Part shown: positions 52,600 to 62,744 of the stretch, one piece after another
How the letters are laid out: each line of letters starts with the position of its first letter
Numbering within the stretch: the first letter of the stretch is position 1
From: Dastarcus helophoroides
Taxonomy: Eukaryota > Arthropoda > Insecta > Coleoptera > Bothrideridae
Length of the DNA: 64,000 nucleotides
Reading direction: 5' to 3'
Assembly: GCA_028583605.1 (NCBI GenBank)
Contig: CM053329.1
Coordinates: 1,550,001-1,614,000, forward strand
Program-made: the position numbers and the translations under genes
Notes under the pieces: model-generated
The model's database searches: none
What the model was told of the DNA's origin: nothing
What the model saw: the letters and a program-made list of their open reading frames with translations, nothing else

Positions 52600-52724
52600 A
52601 TTTAGCATTTTTCTAGAAACTGAATAAAAGCCCAAATCCCCACAAAATTCCCATAAAATTAATTCCCCACAGTCGATGAAAATCCCCACCTTTTGGGGAA
52701 TTACCCCACAGATTGGCAACGCTG
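52600..52724. mobile_element. Right terminus of the hAT element at 50.5-52.7 kb
   Basis: In inverse it begins CAGCGTTGCCAATCTGTGGG, a hAT-type end. TTCCCCAC/TCCCCAC words recur five times within about 90 bases, as subterminal binding repeats do. It lies 5' of exon 1 of the transposase pseudogene. No convincing opposite end was found. Minus-strand frames of 61-71 residues over 52416-52719 (for example SEFNSILQIANLAVAANGLD) show no known domain. Confidence 0.5.
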
Positions 52725-52764
52725 ATCAGATATATACAAATTTTATTTATTACTATTGATCTAA

Positions 52765-52823
52765 CCGAAGTTAAGCCTTCCAAGTACAGACTGCTCTAGG
52801 TGTCAGTGTGTACTTGGAGGGTG
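52765..52823 (+). other. 5S rRNA-like fragment (3' half), second copy
   Basis: CCGAAGTTAAGC (52765-52776) and GTCAGTGTGTACTTGGAGGG (from 52802) match the 5S rRNA phrases ACCGAAGTTAAGC and GTCAG..TACTTGGATGGGTG. It shares its central CTTCCAAGTAC..(A/C)CTGCTC.A stretch with the copy at 39739. CTTCCAAGTACA and TGTACTTGGAGG form a hairpin. It abuts the truncated end of LINE copy J2a. Confidence 0.65.
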
Positions 52824-54650
52824 TTTCAATTGTGTCAGGGTAGTGGGTGGGTGCTGTTGGGTATTGTATGTGTGTGTGTTATTAATTGAGTGTGTTGTAT
52901 TGAAAAGTGTGTTGCCGTTTGTGTTATTTCTGTTGAAGTTCCAGATGTGGTGTTTAGCATTGAAATCTCCAGCAATAATGACCTTACTTCCTGTGAGAAG
53001 GATGTTGAGAAGACATTGATTACTGAATTTGTTGGTTGATGTGTTGTATATAAATGATAGGATTTGGTTGTTTTGGAGTTTTATTGTGATATTTAAGATG
53101 GATGAGTCTTGGACTATGCATTGTTTGAATGGTATGTTTGTTTTAATGAGGACTGCTAAGCCTCCGTCGTTTGTGTTTTTTAGTGTTGTGAAGCCTTTTA
53201 TTTTTAATTTATCAGTTTCTTTTAATTTTGATTCCCCTATTCCGATCACGTCAATCTTGTTTTTTCTTATGAAATAGGGTAGTTCTGATTTTTTGTTTAA
53301 GACATTATTTGCGTTTCAGTACGCTACTCTGATTTGAGAGATTTAAAGAAAGAATTGAAGCATTTGTAATTCTCTTTTTTTCTGGATGTTACATTGTTTG
53401 AGAAGGTTTAGGAGGTTTGTACATTTTTGGAGGAAGTCAGTTATGTTAATTAATTCATTTATTTGTACGATTACTTTTTCTAGTTCTAGTAGCTCAGTAC
53501 GCTTACCTTCAGGAGGAGGCGTCTGTTGGTTTGTCTGTGTTGTGTGAGAAGTGGCTGATGTTGTTGGGCTGGCCTGAGCTGCGGGAGTTGTTTTTCGTAT
53601 TCTTTTTGGTTTAATTCTTCGGTTGTCGTTTGGCTTTTGATCCAGGGGTTTGTTGTTGGGGGTGGAGCTGGAATGTATCTGTTGTTGGTGGTGGGCCTAG
53701 GGGTCTCTCTGAGGGTACCTCTTCTTTGTTTTAGTTTTTCAATTAGGCTTTTGTATACGGGACAATCCGTGGTGTTAGCTTTGTGCGCACCGCTGCAGTT
53801 TGCTCATTTAGGCGGTGTGCTGATGCTCTTTTGACATTCTTTTGTTGGGTGTTCTTGTGCGCATTTAAGGCAGTAGGGTGTAGAGTAACAATTCGAAGTA
53901 GTATGCCCCCATTTTTGGCAGAGATGGCACTGTGTAATTAACTTGCTGTTGCGATGTCTCTCCCAAAAGGTTTTAACTCTATTAACAAACTCGCACTTTC
54001 GTTTGATTAGATCCAGTGTTACGCTCTTGTCTATTACTACGAGATAAGCTGGCCTTGTGCCTCGCATTTTATATATGTTGTGGATTTGATTTGGTTTTCT
54101 TTTTCGATAGTTTGCTTTAGGTCCTGGGGGTCTGGGTTTTGTTATTGTTTGGTGTGTATGTATGGAACGGCATTCTTTTTTGTATTAGTGTGTTTTTTGT
54201 GGCGGTCCAGTCATCTTCGCTGTTAAGCATATGAGTGGTTTGGTGCATGGTAAATTTTATTCGGTATTGTTTTGAGCAGGCGTTGTTTAGAAGTGTAGTG
54301 AATGCGTTAAATTGCTCAGGTTTCCCGTGAATTATGATTAGGGGGGGGCAGGTTTGGCTTTTTAGAATTTATTGTTTCGGGTTCAGGTTCGTTGTCGCTT
54401 TCTATTTCTATTTCATCGTCTGTTTCCAGCTCTAAGAGTGAATCATAGTTATTTGATAGTGTTAGTGGGGGCGATGCAGGTGTTGGTTTTCTCTTTGATG
54501 TAGGATGTGTAAAAGTATTATTAAGCTCGTCTACCGCTCTTTTTTTGTTGCGCTTAGTTTGCTTGTCGTTCTCGATTGCGGGCATTTGATTCGTGTTTGC
54601 CGTTTCCGAGCTATTTGTAGTGGTGTTTCCATTTTCTAGTGTGGTGGTGC
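52803..54650 (-). pseudogene. Jockey-like LINE copy J2a: ORF1 and endonuclease
   Basis: ORF1 begins near 54650 (ENGNTTTNSSETANTNQMPA; acidic SLLELETDDEIEIESDNEPE). It continues in shifted frames through a PRE_C2HC region (MRGTRPAYLVVIDKSVTLDL) and zinc knuckles CHLCQKWGHTTSNC and CLKCAQEHPTKEC. ORF2 follows with an AP-type endonuclease: IGIGESKLKETDKLKIKGF, NDGGLAVLIKTNIPFKQCI and the catalytic GDFNAKHHIWN. It is cut after QHPPTTLTQL at about 52805, so the reverse transcriptase is missing, which is unusual because LINEs normally lose their 5' rather than 3' part. The cut coincides with the 5S-like segment. Confidence 0.85.
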
Positions 54651-55310
54651 TCACTGCTGGCATACATGGCATTGCGTAATTATTTTTGAATTTCGGTGTC
54701 TCTCCCAGTACACCTTTACTCGGTAGATTTCTTTCAGGTCCTTTTTTAAGTGATCAAGAGTAATCTCTTGATCTGTAACAAAAAGATATGAGGGCCATTT
54801 AGTTCCTCTCATTCGGTAAATTGCCCTTGCTTTAAGTTTAGATTCGACTTCGATAGTTTTAGCTAGATCCTCGGGTTCCGGATTATTATCTAATCCCCTG
54901 AGGACAAACGCGTGTGTTTTATTATCGGTGTCGGTGTAAGAATGGAAAGCTGTTTTATTTTTTATGAAGGTATGCTTCGTCGCTGTGATTTTCGAAGCTT
55001 ATAGTAGTTTGGTTTTTTGTATATTTGACTCCAAAGTTGTGAATACAACTTTTTTTAATTGCTCTATTAATGTATTGTGCGAGTTTGTTGGTTTGCCATG
55101 TAGTATTATTGGCGGAGGAGTTTTTTGTTTTTGTTTGGTTTTGCATTAAGTTCATATTCGCTCTCACTGTCAGCCTCAATTATTTCCTCGTCGGAGTGAT
55201 TTTCCGAGAGCCTGTCATATTTGTTCTGAGTCGGGGTCGGTGATATTTTCGTTGTCGCTATTTTCATTGTTGTTGGGTGCATGTATTTTTCATTTTCCTC
55301 ATCCATGGTA
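54651..55310 (-). pseudogene. Jockey-like LINE copy J2b: ORF1 N-terminal part, fused to J2a
   Basis: From the ATG at 55306: MDEENEKYMHPTTMKIATTK with an acidic ENHSDEEIIEADSESEYELN stretch. Shifted frames then give a PRE_C2HC segment (IYRMRGTKWPSYLFVTDQEI) and VYWERHRNSKIITQCHVCQQ. Within the first zinc knuckle the sequence passes directly into the N-terminal part of another ORF1 (J2a) in the same orientation. The two ORF1 copies are different family members, so the join is a chimera from recombination or from insertion plus deletion. Confidence 0.8.
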
Positions 55311-55320
55311 CGCCTTTTGT

Positions 55321-55620
55321 TTCTGCTTTGTTGTCTCCGGTCTGTGAGACTGATTGTTTTGTTTAAGATATCTTCTACGGTCGTTATTTTGGGTGTCGGC
55401 CTAACTTAACCTAATCTAATGTTCCTCCTCCTTCCACCTACTCCACTTCCATTTACCCACGCACTGGAGAATTTAAAGATAAATACAAAAAGAAATGAGT
55501 TAATATAAAGAAATAAAAATGAGTGAAAATAAAGTAAATAAAATAAAACAAAATAAAAGAAAAGAGAGCAAAACGAAGCAAACCAAATTAACAAATTAAA
55601 GCAAAAATAAAGTTTCTCCA
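55321..55620. other. 5' flank of J2b, unassigned
   Basis: AT-rich sequence that includes an AATAAA/AAATAAA-rich purine tract (55480-55600). It may be J2b 5' UTR plus unrelated DNA. No gene is seen. Confidence 0.3.
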
Positions 55621-55710
55621 GCGGTGGGTTTACAATGTTTTAAATTTGACTCTATATAATGCAACTCCTAACCTATTGGTTTTATTTGCAGTTCTCGTCC
55701 GATTATGCGC
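55621..55710 (+). repeat. Repeat unit ending in a 5S rRNA-like 5' segment (copy 2)
   Basis: TTTCTCCAGCGGTGGGTTTAC just upstream, then ACAATGTTTTAAAT, GCAACTCCTAACCT and GTTCTCGTCCGATTATGCGC. It matches the unit at 41355-41440 in the same order. The 13-base GTTCTCGTCCGAT is identical to insect 5S rRNA. Confidence 0.6.
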
Positions 55711-57130
55711 TTAAGATAATTGAAACTTATACCGTACTTGGTATAAATTATTAAAAATAAAATAAAATAAAACGCGTAAATAAAGCGTGGCGAGTGAATG
55801 GAAGATAAGGAAAGGAACAAGCGGGTATACGAAGATAACCACAGCTAAAACTCGCTCCACACACACACACAATAATTAGAAATGCTTATTGGCAACACTG
55901 TCCAACAGGGAAATCGCAAATGTCACTAACGGAGTGTTGGTATCATAGACAAGACAAGTGACAGATGGAATTGTGTCTATGAACGCGAGATTGCGCCAGA
56001 GAAATGTCAAGTAGTGTACTGCGTGTCAACCAATAGATGGTAGCACTGCGTGTCAGCCACAGAAAGCGCACTGCGTGTCGACCACAGAAGACATTGTCAC
56101 TGATAAATACTAGAAAATGGCGTCTAACGGGTTTCTACACGTGCAACTAAACAAACAAAATGAAATAAAAGGGGCGTCAAGTCGCCGACTCTCGAGTTAG
56201 CTATTAAGGCGTTTGCACGCGGTTAGGAAATCTTCCAGGAGCGATTACAATCGAGGAAATATAAAATATTACTCGACAAGAGAATAAGAATTAATTCTTC
56301 GGACGAAACTCGAATAAAATTCGAATTTCACCTAGAACTTGCTCGTTTTTAACAAGCACGTGGTCGTGTTAGGTCCACAGGACGAAAATAAACAATTCAC
56401 AACAATTGGACAATGCAGCACGATACAAATATATAATTCGGACAAATGGATAAAAAGAAATGCGCAGACTTACAGTTTTAGCTGGAGTTTTCGCCGTGGC
56501 ACTATTAGATTAATCGGGTAAATAATCTTAAAGCAAATTAACGGTCGAAGCACTAGGCACGTGTTCTCGGAATTCTCGGGTAGGTGTTCTCCGTTCGGTG
56601 GTGGAACTCAGAGAGAGTGAGTCAAGCAAGGGCGGTTAACGACCAACCCTCCTTGTGTTGTTTTCCGTTGGTCGGGGACGATCGTGAATCGTCGGGGATG
56701 GAAATGTATTGGTCAATGCCTAGTGCTTGGATCCATCTAGCGCCTTCAGAGTGAGAGTAAGAGCGGGAAACTTGAATTATTCCTGCTCCGGTATCAATAC
56801 AATATAGAACATTTTAACACCTCCAAGTATATCATTACTTGCTACGGACTATCGGTTCGAATTAATTATTAAACACGTGCTGAATAATACACACTTTATT
56901 ATTAAACTTAACTCTGATCACCAAAACTGAACAATTAACTCACTTATTATTGATTTCTACTAACTCACTACTACACAAACTCCCTCAAGGGAAAGGCGAC
57001 CGCCTTATATAGTTTTGGCTTCCAGTCTCTAGAAAAATCTCGCAGATAAGGCCTATCGTTTGCCGACATTTCTGGAACGCTTATTTGCCGTTTGCTTCAT
57101 TATCGCGGCCGCTTTCCCCTTATCAGATTT
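55711..57130. other. Unidentified 1.4-kb segment, possibly retrotransposon-derived
   Basis: Composition is less AT-rich than the rest of the window, with no coding frame of recognisable type. Features seen are a (CA)n-like run at 55861-55872, a 25-bp triplicated word at 56018-56095, the inverted pair GCACTAGGCACGTG (56549) and GCCTAGTGCTTGG (56728), and TTATATAG at 57003, which could be a TATA element. It ends at the 3' boundary of LINE copy J3. An LTR or a 5' UTR of an unidentified retroelement would fit, but neither paired LTRs nor a primer site is visible. Confidence 0.35.
56018..56095. repeat. 25-bp tandem repeat, three copies
   Basis: ACTGCGTGTCAACCA, ACTGCGTGTCAGCCACAGA and ACTGCGTGTCGACCACAGA start at about 56019, 56045 and 56070. 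Confidence 0.85.
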
Positions 57131-60022
57131 TTCGTTACATTATTATTGCTCCTATTAAGCTAGGCTTATCTAAACAATTTATGGTACCTTATATCCTATC
57201 TAAAATTAATATTAGCTACTACTTAATTCTAGCTTAGTTTAACTAGCCTAATGTCTTAGTTTAAGCTTATTCTAAGTTGGCATGATTTGTCAAAGCAAAT
57301 AAAATCTTGTTAAGGTGCATTATTTCGATGCAACTTTTGTCAGTTTTGTCCTATGACTCTGTCAAATATTGGTAGGTGTTGGTATGGCAATTTGTGTTTG
57401 ACATTTAGTGTATTGTTGTTTCTTCTAATTCTAGTAATGTTTCTGTTTAGTTGAGTGTTACTAAGTTGTGTGCTCTAAAATGTTTCTGCTATTCTGTCTA
57501 TGTGTGTTTTAACGTATTCAATGTCGTGTAAGTCAGTAATTCTATTGTATCTGTCTCTGCCTGTAATTAATCTGAGCATTTTGTTCTGGAAAACTTGAAG
57601 TCGATTTAATGCTGTTTTAGAGGCGCTGCACCAGACGGGTGCCGCGTATGTGAAAATTGGTCGGATTAACGAGGTGTATATAAGTTTTTTGTTTTTACTA
57701 TTGAGTTTACTATTGTTAGCTAATAATGGGAAAAGTTTGTTTGCCGTTGAGTAAGCTTTAGTAATTGTCTCTTTGAAGTGAGCGTTTTAAGTCAATCTTT
57801 TGTCCATAGTTACACCTAAGTATTTCACCTTATCTTTGGTCTCGATCGGGTGGTTTTTTATGGTAATTGGGGTGATGATCCTGTTCTGAGTGAACCTTTT
57901 CCCGAAGACGATCGCCTCGGTTTTCTGGGCGTTAACTTTTATCTTGTTGACATCGTAGTCTTTTATGATCCTCTGTACGTGCGCTTTCAGTAGCATTGAT
58001 TGCGCGTCGTCTGCGTACAGAGCCAGATTACTGTTCGGGAATGTGGGATTGTCATTAAGTTAAAGAGCTGAGTGCCGAGGACAGAGCCCTGAGACACTCC
58101 GGCTTGAATCCGCTTTAGCGTTAATTTCTTCCCGTTGACTTTGACGAAAAGGTTCCTATTTGTCATATAAGAATAGATAAGTTTGTTGATATATTTAAGG
58201 AGGGGTAGCTTGTCGAGTTTACTGATCAGTCGCTCAATCCAAACTCTATCAAAGGCCTTTTGAATATCCAACAGGAGCATAACTGTATTTTTGTTCTTAT
58301 TGAAATTTACCATGATATCAGTGGCTATTCTCGCTATTTGCTGCGTTGTGCTATGCCCTTTTTTGAAACCGTACTGTTGTTCGTTGTTGATGTTGTTTTC
58401 CGTTTCATAATATTGGATTCTATTTAGAATGATTTTTTCGCATAGTTTGCTTATTGTTGATAACAGACTGATCGGTCGATAGCTGGAAGATTTTGTGTCG
58501 TTTTTGTCTTGTTTAAGTATTGGGAATATTTCCGCCGTTTTCCATTGTGTCGGGAAGTATTGGAGTTCAAGGATTTTATTAAATATTAGTTTCATTTGTT
58601 CGACGGCTTTTTCTGGCAGGTTTTTTTTAACAATCTGTTATCTATTTCGTCAGGGCCTTGGGCCTGGCCTTGTTATTTTTCAGGTAATTAATGATTTTCT
58701 TTATTTGTTCTACCGATGTTTCGAGAAGATCTTGTTCCTCCGGTAAGATTGTCTGTTTGTGTTGGTATTTTTCCCCAATCCTGTTATCTAATTCTTCCTG
58801 TTCAGGTGTGTTGTCGACCTTGAGGTGAAGTTTTTCATAGGTTTCCGCGAGAATCTCCGCTTTTTCTTTATTCGTCGCGTACATTACGCCGTTTTTTTCT
58901 AGGGGCGGCATCGGTTTGAACGATTTTTTTATACTTTTAGTGTCTTTATACAATGAGTTATCCTGCGGATTTAGTTTTTTTTTGTTCCAGACCTCGTTGG
59001 TGTGCTTATTTAACTCTCTCTTTTTTTACTCTTGCCGTAAGTTGCTTCATATTCACGTTGTCCGCGTTGATGTTAGTTCTTTGCCATCTTTTTCTTGCTT
59101 GGTTTCTCTTATTAATTAGGTTCTTTATTTCCTGTGTTATGTGTGGTTTAAAGTCATCTATTTTAGTCTCTTGCGAGTACTTTCTTTTTGCCCTTCCTTA
59201 TTAATTCCGTCAGGTTTTCGACTTCTGCGTCCATGTCTTCCTCTGTTGTTATGTTTCTGTTTAATCTTAGTTCGTCATTAATACATCTCCTATATTCTCC
59301 CCAGTTCGTGTTTTTATAGTTTGTGACTGTCCGTGTGTATTTGTGGTGTTTAAAGTCGTTAGGTGTTATGAAAATTGGGTAATGGTCAGAGTTAAGCTCT
59401 TCAATTACTAAAGGATCTGTTAAGGTACTAATGTTTTTGTTAATTACTATGTCAAGTGTGGAAGGTGTGTATTATTGTCCGGGTGAAAAGTGTGTGAGTT
59501 TGGGTATTGAATTTGTGTGTTATTAAGTCCGTTAATGTAATTGAAAAGGGTGTTACCGTTAGTATTGTTTCGTGCGCAATTTCATGTATAGTGTCTGGCA
59601 TTTAGGTCACCTAAAATCAACGTTTTATTCCCAACTTTTAATAAGTTTTTAATACAATTATCACTAAACTTATTTACATGCCTATTATAAACTCCCACTA
59701 TGTAAATGTTATTTTCCAGCTTGATTATGATGTTTTCAATACATGAGTTCGTCGAGTTTAACGCTTGGTAACTAAGATTATTTTTAATGAATATTACAAG
59801 TCCTCCCCCTCCTTGATCATCTCTGTCCTTTCTCACTGTTTGATATCCTTTACATCTGATCTTATTGTTTTCCTTAAGCTTTGTTTCCCCTATTACCATC
59901 ATGTCTACTGCGTGCCTCTGTAAAACATATTTCAGCTCTTCTTTTTTATTTAATAGGTTATTTGCATTCCAATACACAATATTTATCTTCTTCATAATTA
60001 ATGAAGAATTGGATTGTGGCAA
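57131..60022 (-). pseudogene. Jockey-like LINE copy J3: ORF2 (endonuclease, reverse transcriptase) and 3' UTR
   Basis: From the ATG at 60022: INIVYWNANNLLNKKEELKY, VDMMVIGETKLKENNKIRCK and GDLNARHYT, an AP-type endonuclease with its N, E and D-x-N motifs. In several frames it continues with HYPIFITPNDF, then a linker (58953: ERMPPLEKNG-like; EILAETYEKLHLKVDNTPEQ). The reverse transcriptase (58595-57987) gives SYRPISLLSTISKLCEKIIL, YGFKKGHSTTQQIARIATDI, LDIQKAFDRVWIERLISKL, GVSQGSVLG (S for the usual P) and, after a frameshift, LALYADDAQSM. The C-terminal part is seen at 57996-57787 and beyond. The 3' UTR resembles that of J1b (GCCTAGCTTA) and ends near 57131. Confidence 0.88.
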
Positions 60023-61740
60023 TCTCCTTCTCTCTTTCGTTGTTACAATTCCTTAACGTACGGTTTAGGGCTTGTATTTTTTCTAAAATTTTTTTTATGT
60101 TTACATTTTGTTTAAGTTCTTTCATTGCTTCATCTAGGTGCTTTATATTATCAATTAACTCGTCCTTTTTTTTTTCTGATCAATTAACTCGTCCTGGTTT
60201 TTTTTTTCTGTTATTCTTACAATCGGTTCTTTATTCATTGTCATAGAGATTTCTCGGGTTGTTGCAATATTACTTTGTGTCTCTTGTTTTTCTTTTTGTG
60301 CCCTCGTAATTCTCAGTTGCGGGAATTCGATGGTATTGTTGGCCGGAATTGGTTGCTGGGTCCTTCTTTGTTCCCATACATTTTTCTCTGGTAAAGGCGG
60401 CGGGATATACTCTTTAGTTCTCCTTTCTTCACCTACCGATCTCTTGTCTAGTACTCTGCGAATGCAGAGCTTGGTATATGGGGCAGTTCGTACTGCCGGA
60501 GATATGCTCTTCTTCGCAGTTTGCGCATTTCGGTGTCGATGTCCTATCTTTGTCGCACTTTCGCGTTTCGTGGGCGCTGTCGCACTTTCGCGTTTCGTGG
60601 GCGCTGCTGCACTTCAAGCAAGCAGGTTCCGCGAAACAATTTGCTGTGGCATGTCCCCAATTCTGGCAGTTGTGGCATTGCGATTTTATTTTTGAATTGT
60701 AATGTTTCTCCCAGAAACCTTATGCGTGATTTATTAAGATTTTTTGGATATCTCTCAAAGTCTATTCATTGTTTGTGATTACCAGAAATGCGGGCCATTT
60801 AGTCCCTCTCATTCGGTATACTGCTTTTATATTTATTTTATTTTCCTCTTCTAGGGCTAATTTGACGTCGGGACGGGGATCATGGTCTAAGCCTGTTAGG
60901 ATGAATGCGTGAGTTTTATTCTCTTTGTGTGTAAGTGTGATATTTAATGTTGCAATCTAAAAAGATGTTGTTCGTCTTTTCCCAGTCTTCTTTTGTTTCA
61001 AAGTTGACTGTAGTTTGATCCCGTGTGTATTTTATATTGAAGTTGTTTTTGCAACCTTTTTTATTAAATCGACTAATTTTTGGTGTTCTTTTGTCTTGCA
61101 GTGCAATATAGTTGGGGGTGGCTTGAATTGTCTTTTTTTATTCTGTTTTACCGTAGTTTCTTTCCTTTTCCTTGGTGGTTCATTGTCGCTAGTCACGGTC
61201 ATTTATTTCATTTACGTCGATTTCGTATTCCGAAATGTCCGTGTCGTCATCGTAAGTGAGTTGATTATATTTATTATTAATTTTCAGCTGCGGCAAGGGA
61301 GTATTCCTATGTTAATGGGATGCGTTATCCATCCGTTCACGTCGTCTTGCGCGCGTCTTCTTATTTCACTTGTTGGAATAAAGCAGGGGTTTGTCTATTT
61401 CGTTGGTTGTTGTGCAGTTATTTGCACGCTGGGGATTTTTGTTGGAAGCAGGGATGCTTTCTGGTTCTAAATGATCTGGACGAATCACAGGCGTTTGCGT
61501 CCGTGACGTAAACGGCGCCGTTTGACCACGCGCAACCGAAGATGGAGCGGATCGTTAATCAACCATGTTGGCGTTGTCCGCCATTATTACATTTTTGCCT
61601 ACAATATTTGTTTCTAAGCTAATACTATGTTTGCGTGCTTGCGTGTTACTATTATTTGAAAAATTAATTGTACTCACCTGATCCTTGTTCTTCGTCTCCG
61701 AGGGGTGTCTGCTATTCATTTCTGGCGCATAAGCGTCCAT
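60023..61740 (-). pseudogene. Jockey-like LINE copy J3: ORF1
   Basis: An ATG at 61740 opens MDAYAPEMNSRHPSETKNKD, broken by a stop at about 61555. The body then reads DDTDISEYEIDVNEINDRDS with a basic KRKETTVKQNKKRQFKPPPT stretch. A PRE_C2HC segment follows (VYRMRGTKWPAFLVITNNE), then zinc knuckles CHNCQNWGHATANC, CLKCSSAHETRKC and CANCEEEHISGSTNC. The second knuckle is followed by an exact 27-nt duplication (60552-60578 and 60579-60605) that repeats SAHETRKCD. ORF1 leads into ORF2 with a short gap. This is the most complete LINE copy in the window: about 4.7 kb from the 5S-like head to the 3' UTR. Confidence 0.85.
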
Positions 61741-61810
61741 TAGCGCAGTTTTACAGCTGCTTTACCGTTAAAAGCACTACGTCTGTTCGCTGCTACGGTT
61801 ACTCGGAAAG

Positions 61811-61842
61811 TCGGACGAGAACAACGTGGTATGACCGTTGCC
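61811..61842 (-). other. 5S rRNA-like 5' segment at the head of LINE copy J3
   Basis: The minus strand reads GGCAACGGTCATACCACGTTG directly joined to TTCTCGTCCGA, then CTTTCCGAGTAACCG. Insect 5S rRNA begins GCCAACG.CCATACCACGTTG and, after about ten more bases, continues GGTTCTCGTCCGATCACCGAA. It is therefore a 5S 5' segment with a small internal deletion. It has the same orientation as J3 and lies about 70 bases upstream of the ORF1 ATG, the place of a promoter-bearing 5' UTR or of target DNA. Confidence 0.7.
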
Positions 61843-61916
61843 GACTGTAGAACTCTTATTAAAGGTATAAAAGGCTGTTACATAAACGCAAACATCATCA
61901 CATAACTATAACTGTC

Positions 61917-62190
61917 AGTTTATTCTTCTTCATCGCCAACATCATCATAGTTGGAGCAGCGAACATCATCACTGTCACTGTCACTTTATACTTCTTCATT
62001 GCTAATATCATCATAGTTGGAGCAGCGAGCATCATCACTATCTCTATCACCGTCACTGTATTCTTCTTCATCGCCACTATCGTCATAGTTGGAGCAGCGA
62101 ACATCATCACTATCATTATCACTATCACTATCACTTTATTCTTCATCGTCAATATCTTCATAGTTGGAGCAGCAGCACCTTCACAAAATA
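61917..62190. repeat. ~73-bp minisatellite, four copies
   Basis: TCATAGTTGGAGCAGCGAAC-type words recur at about 61946, 62011, 62084 and 62158. Between them lie CATCATCACT.TCACTGTCACT and TTCTTCATCGCCA. In one minus-strand frame the unit encodes an acidic phrase (RCSNYDDSGDEEEYSDGDRD), but stop codons interrupt it, so a protein is not claimed. Confidence 0.85.
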
Positions 62191-62239
62191 TCCCGAGTTC
62201 CCACGAACATTCACAAACAGTTGAATAGATCCGAAATGC

Positions 62240-62510
62240 CTAATTTTTTTATCATCAACATCGTCGTCGTCGTCATAATCTTCACCATCTTCATCATCAA
62301 CGTAACGAAATGTCACGAACTATCATGAACCTTCAGGAACAGTTGAGTAGGTTCAAAAACGCCAAATTTTTTTCGAACATCAATATCGTCGTCATAATCA
62401 TCATCACCGTCATCATCATCATCATTCATCATTATCATCATTATCATCATCATCATCATCATTATCCTCTTTATTATTTTCATCATCATCGTCATCATTC
62501 CATCGGAGAT
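62240..62510. repeat. CAT/ATC-rich microsatellite region
   Basis: TCATCATCATC runs with interruptions, densest at 62380-62500, in continuity with the CAT-rich spacer of the minisatellite. The phrases ACGAAC.TTCA..AACAGTTGA(A/G)TAG (about 62202 and 62325) are a direct repeat flanking part of it. Confidence 0.9.
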
Positions 62511-62744
62511 CTTCAACTGAACAGTGGACCAAATAAACCTGAAATGGTTTGTAATTTTTATATTTCGTTAACGAGAACATAAAGAACATATTAAAAAAAA
62601 GCTTTTAACTGTCTAATGGTGAATTTAACGACTAATAATTATCGATGGTGCACCCGGCCACAGTAAAATATAATCAAATCCTATCATTCGGGAAAAACAC
62701 ACCCATTCTACAAATAGTCATCTATTGTTAATTTTACTATATTT

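Noticed and set aside
50461..52724. CAGTGGTAGGGTCTG at 50462 as the left end of the hAT ending at 52724
   Set aside because: The flanking 8-mers do not match and the inverted-repeat similarity to the right end is too short.
61015..61470. 151-residue hydrophobic plus-strand frame resembling a membrane protein
   Set aside because: Antisense to the J3 ORF1 region (acidic, zinc-knuckle-bearing); the hydrophobicity is a reverse-strand artefact.
62310..62582. His/Ile-rich 90-residue frame
   Set aside because: Translation of the CAT microsatellite.
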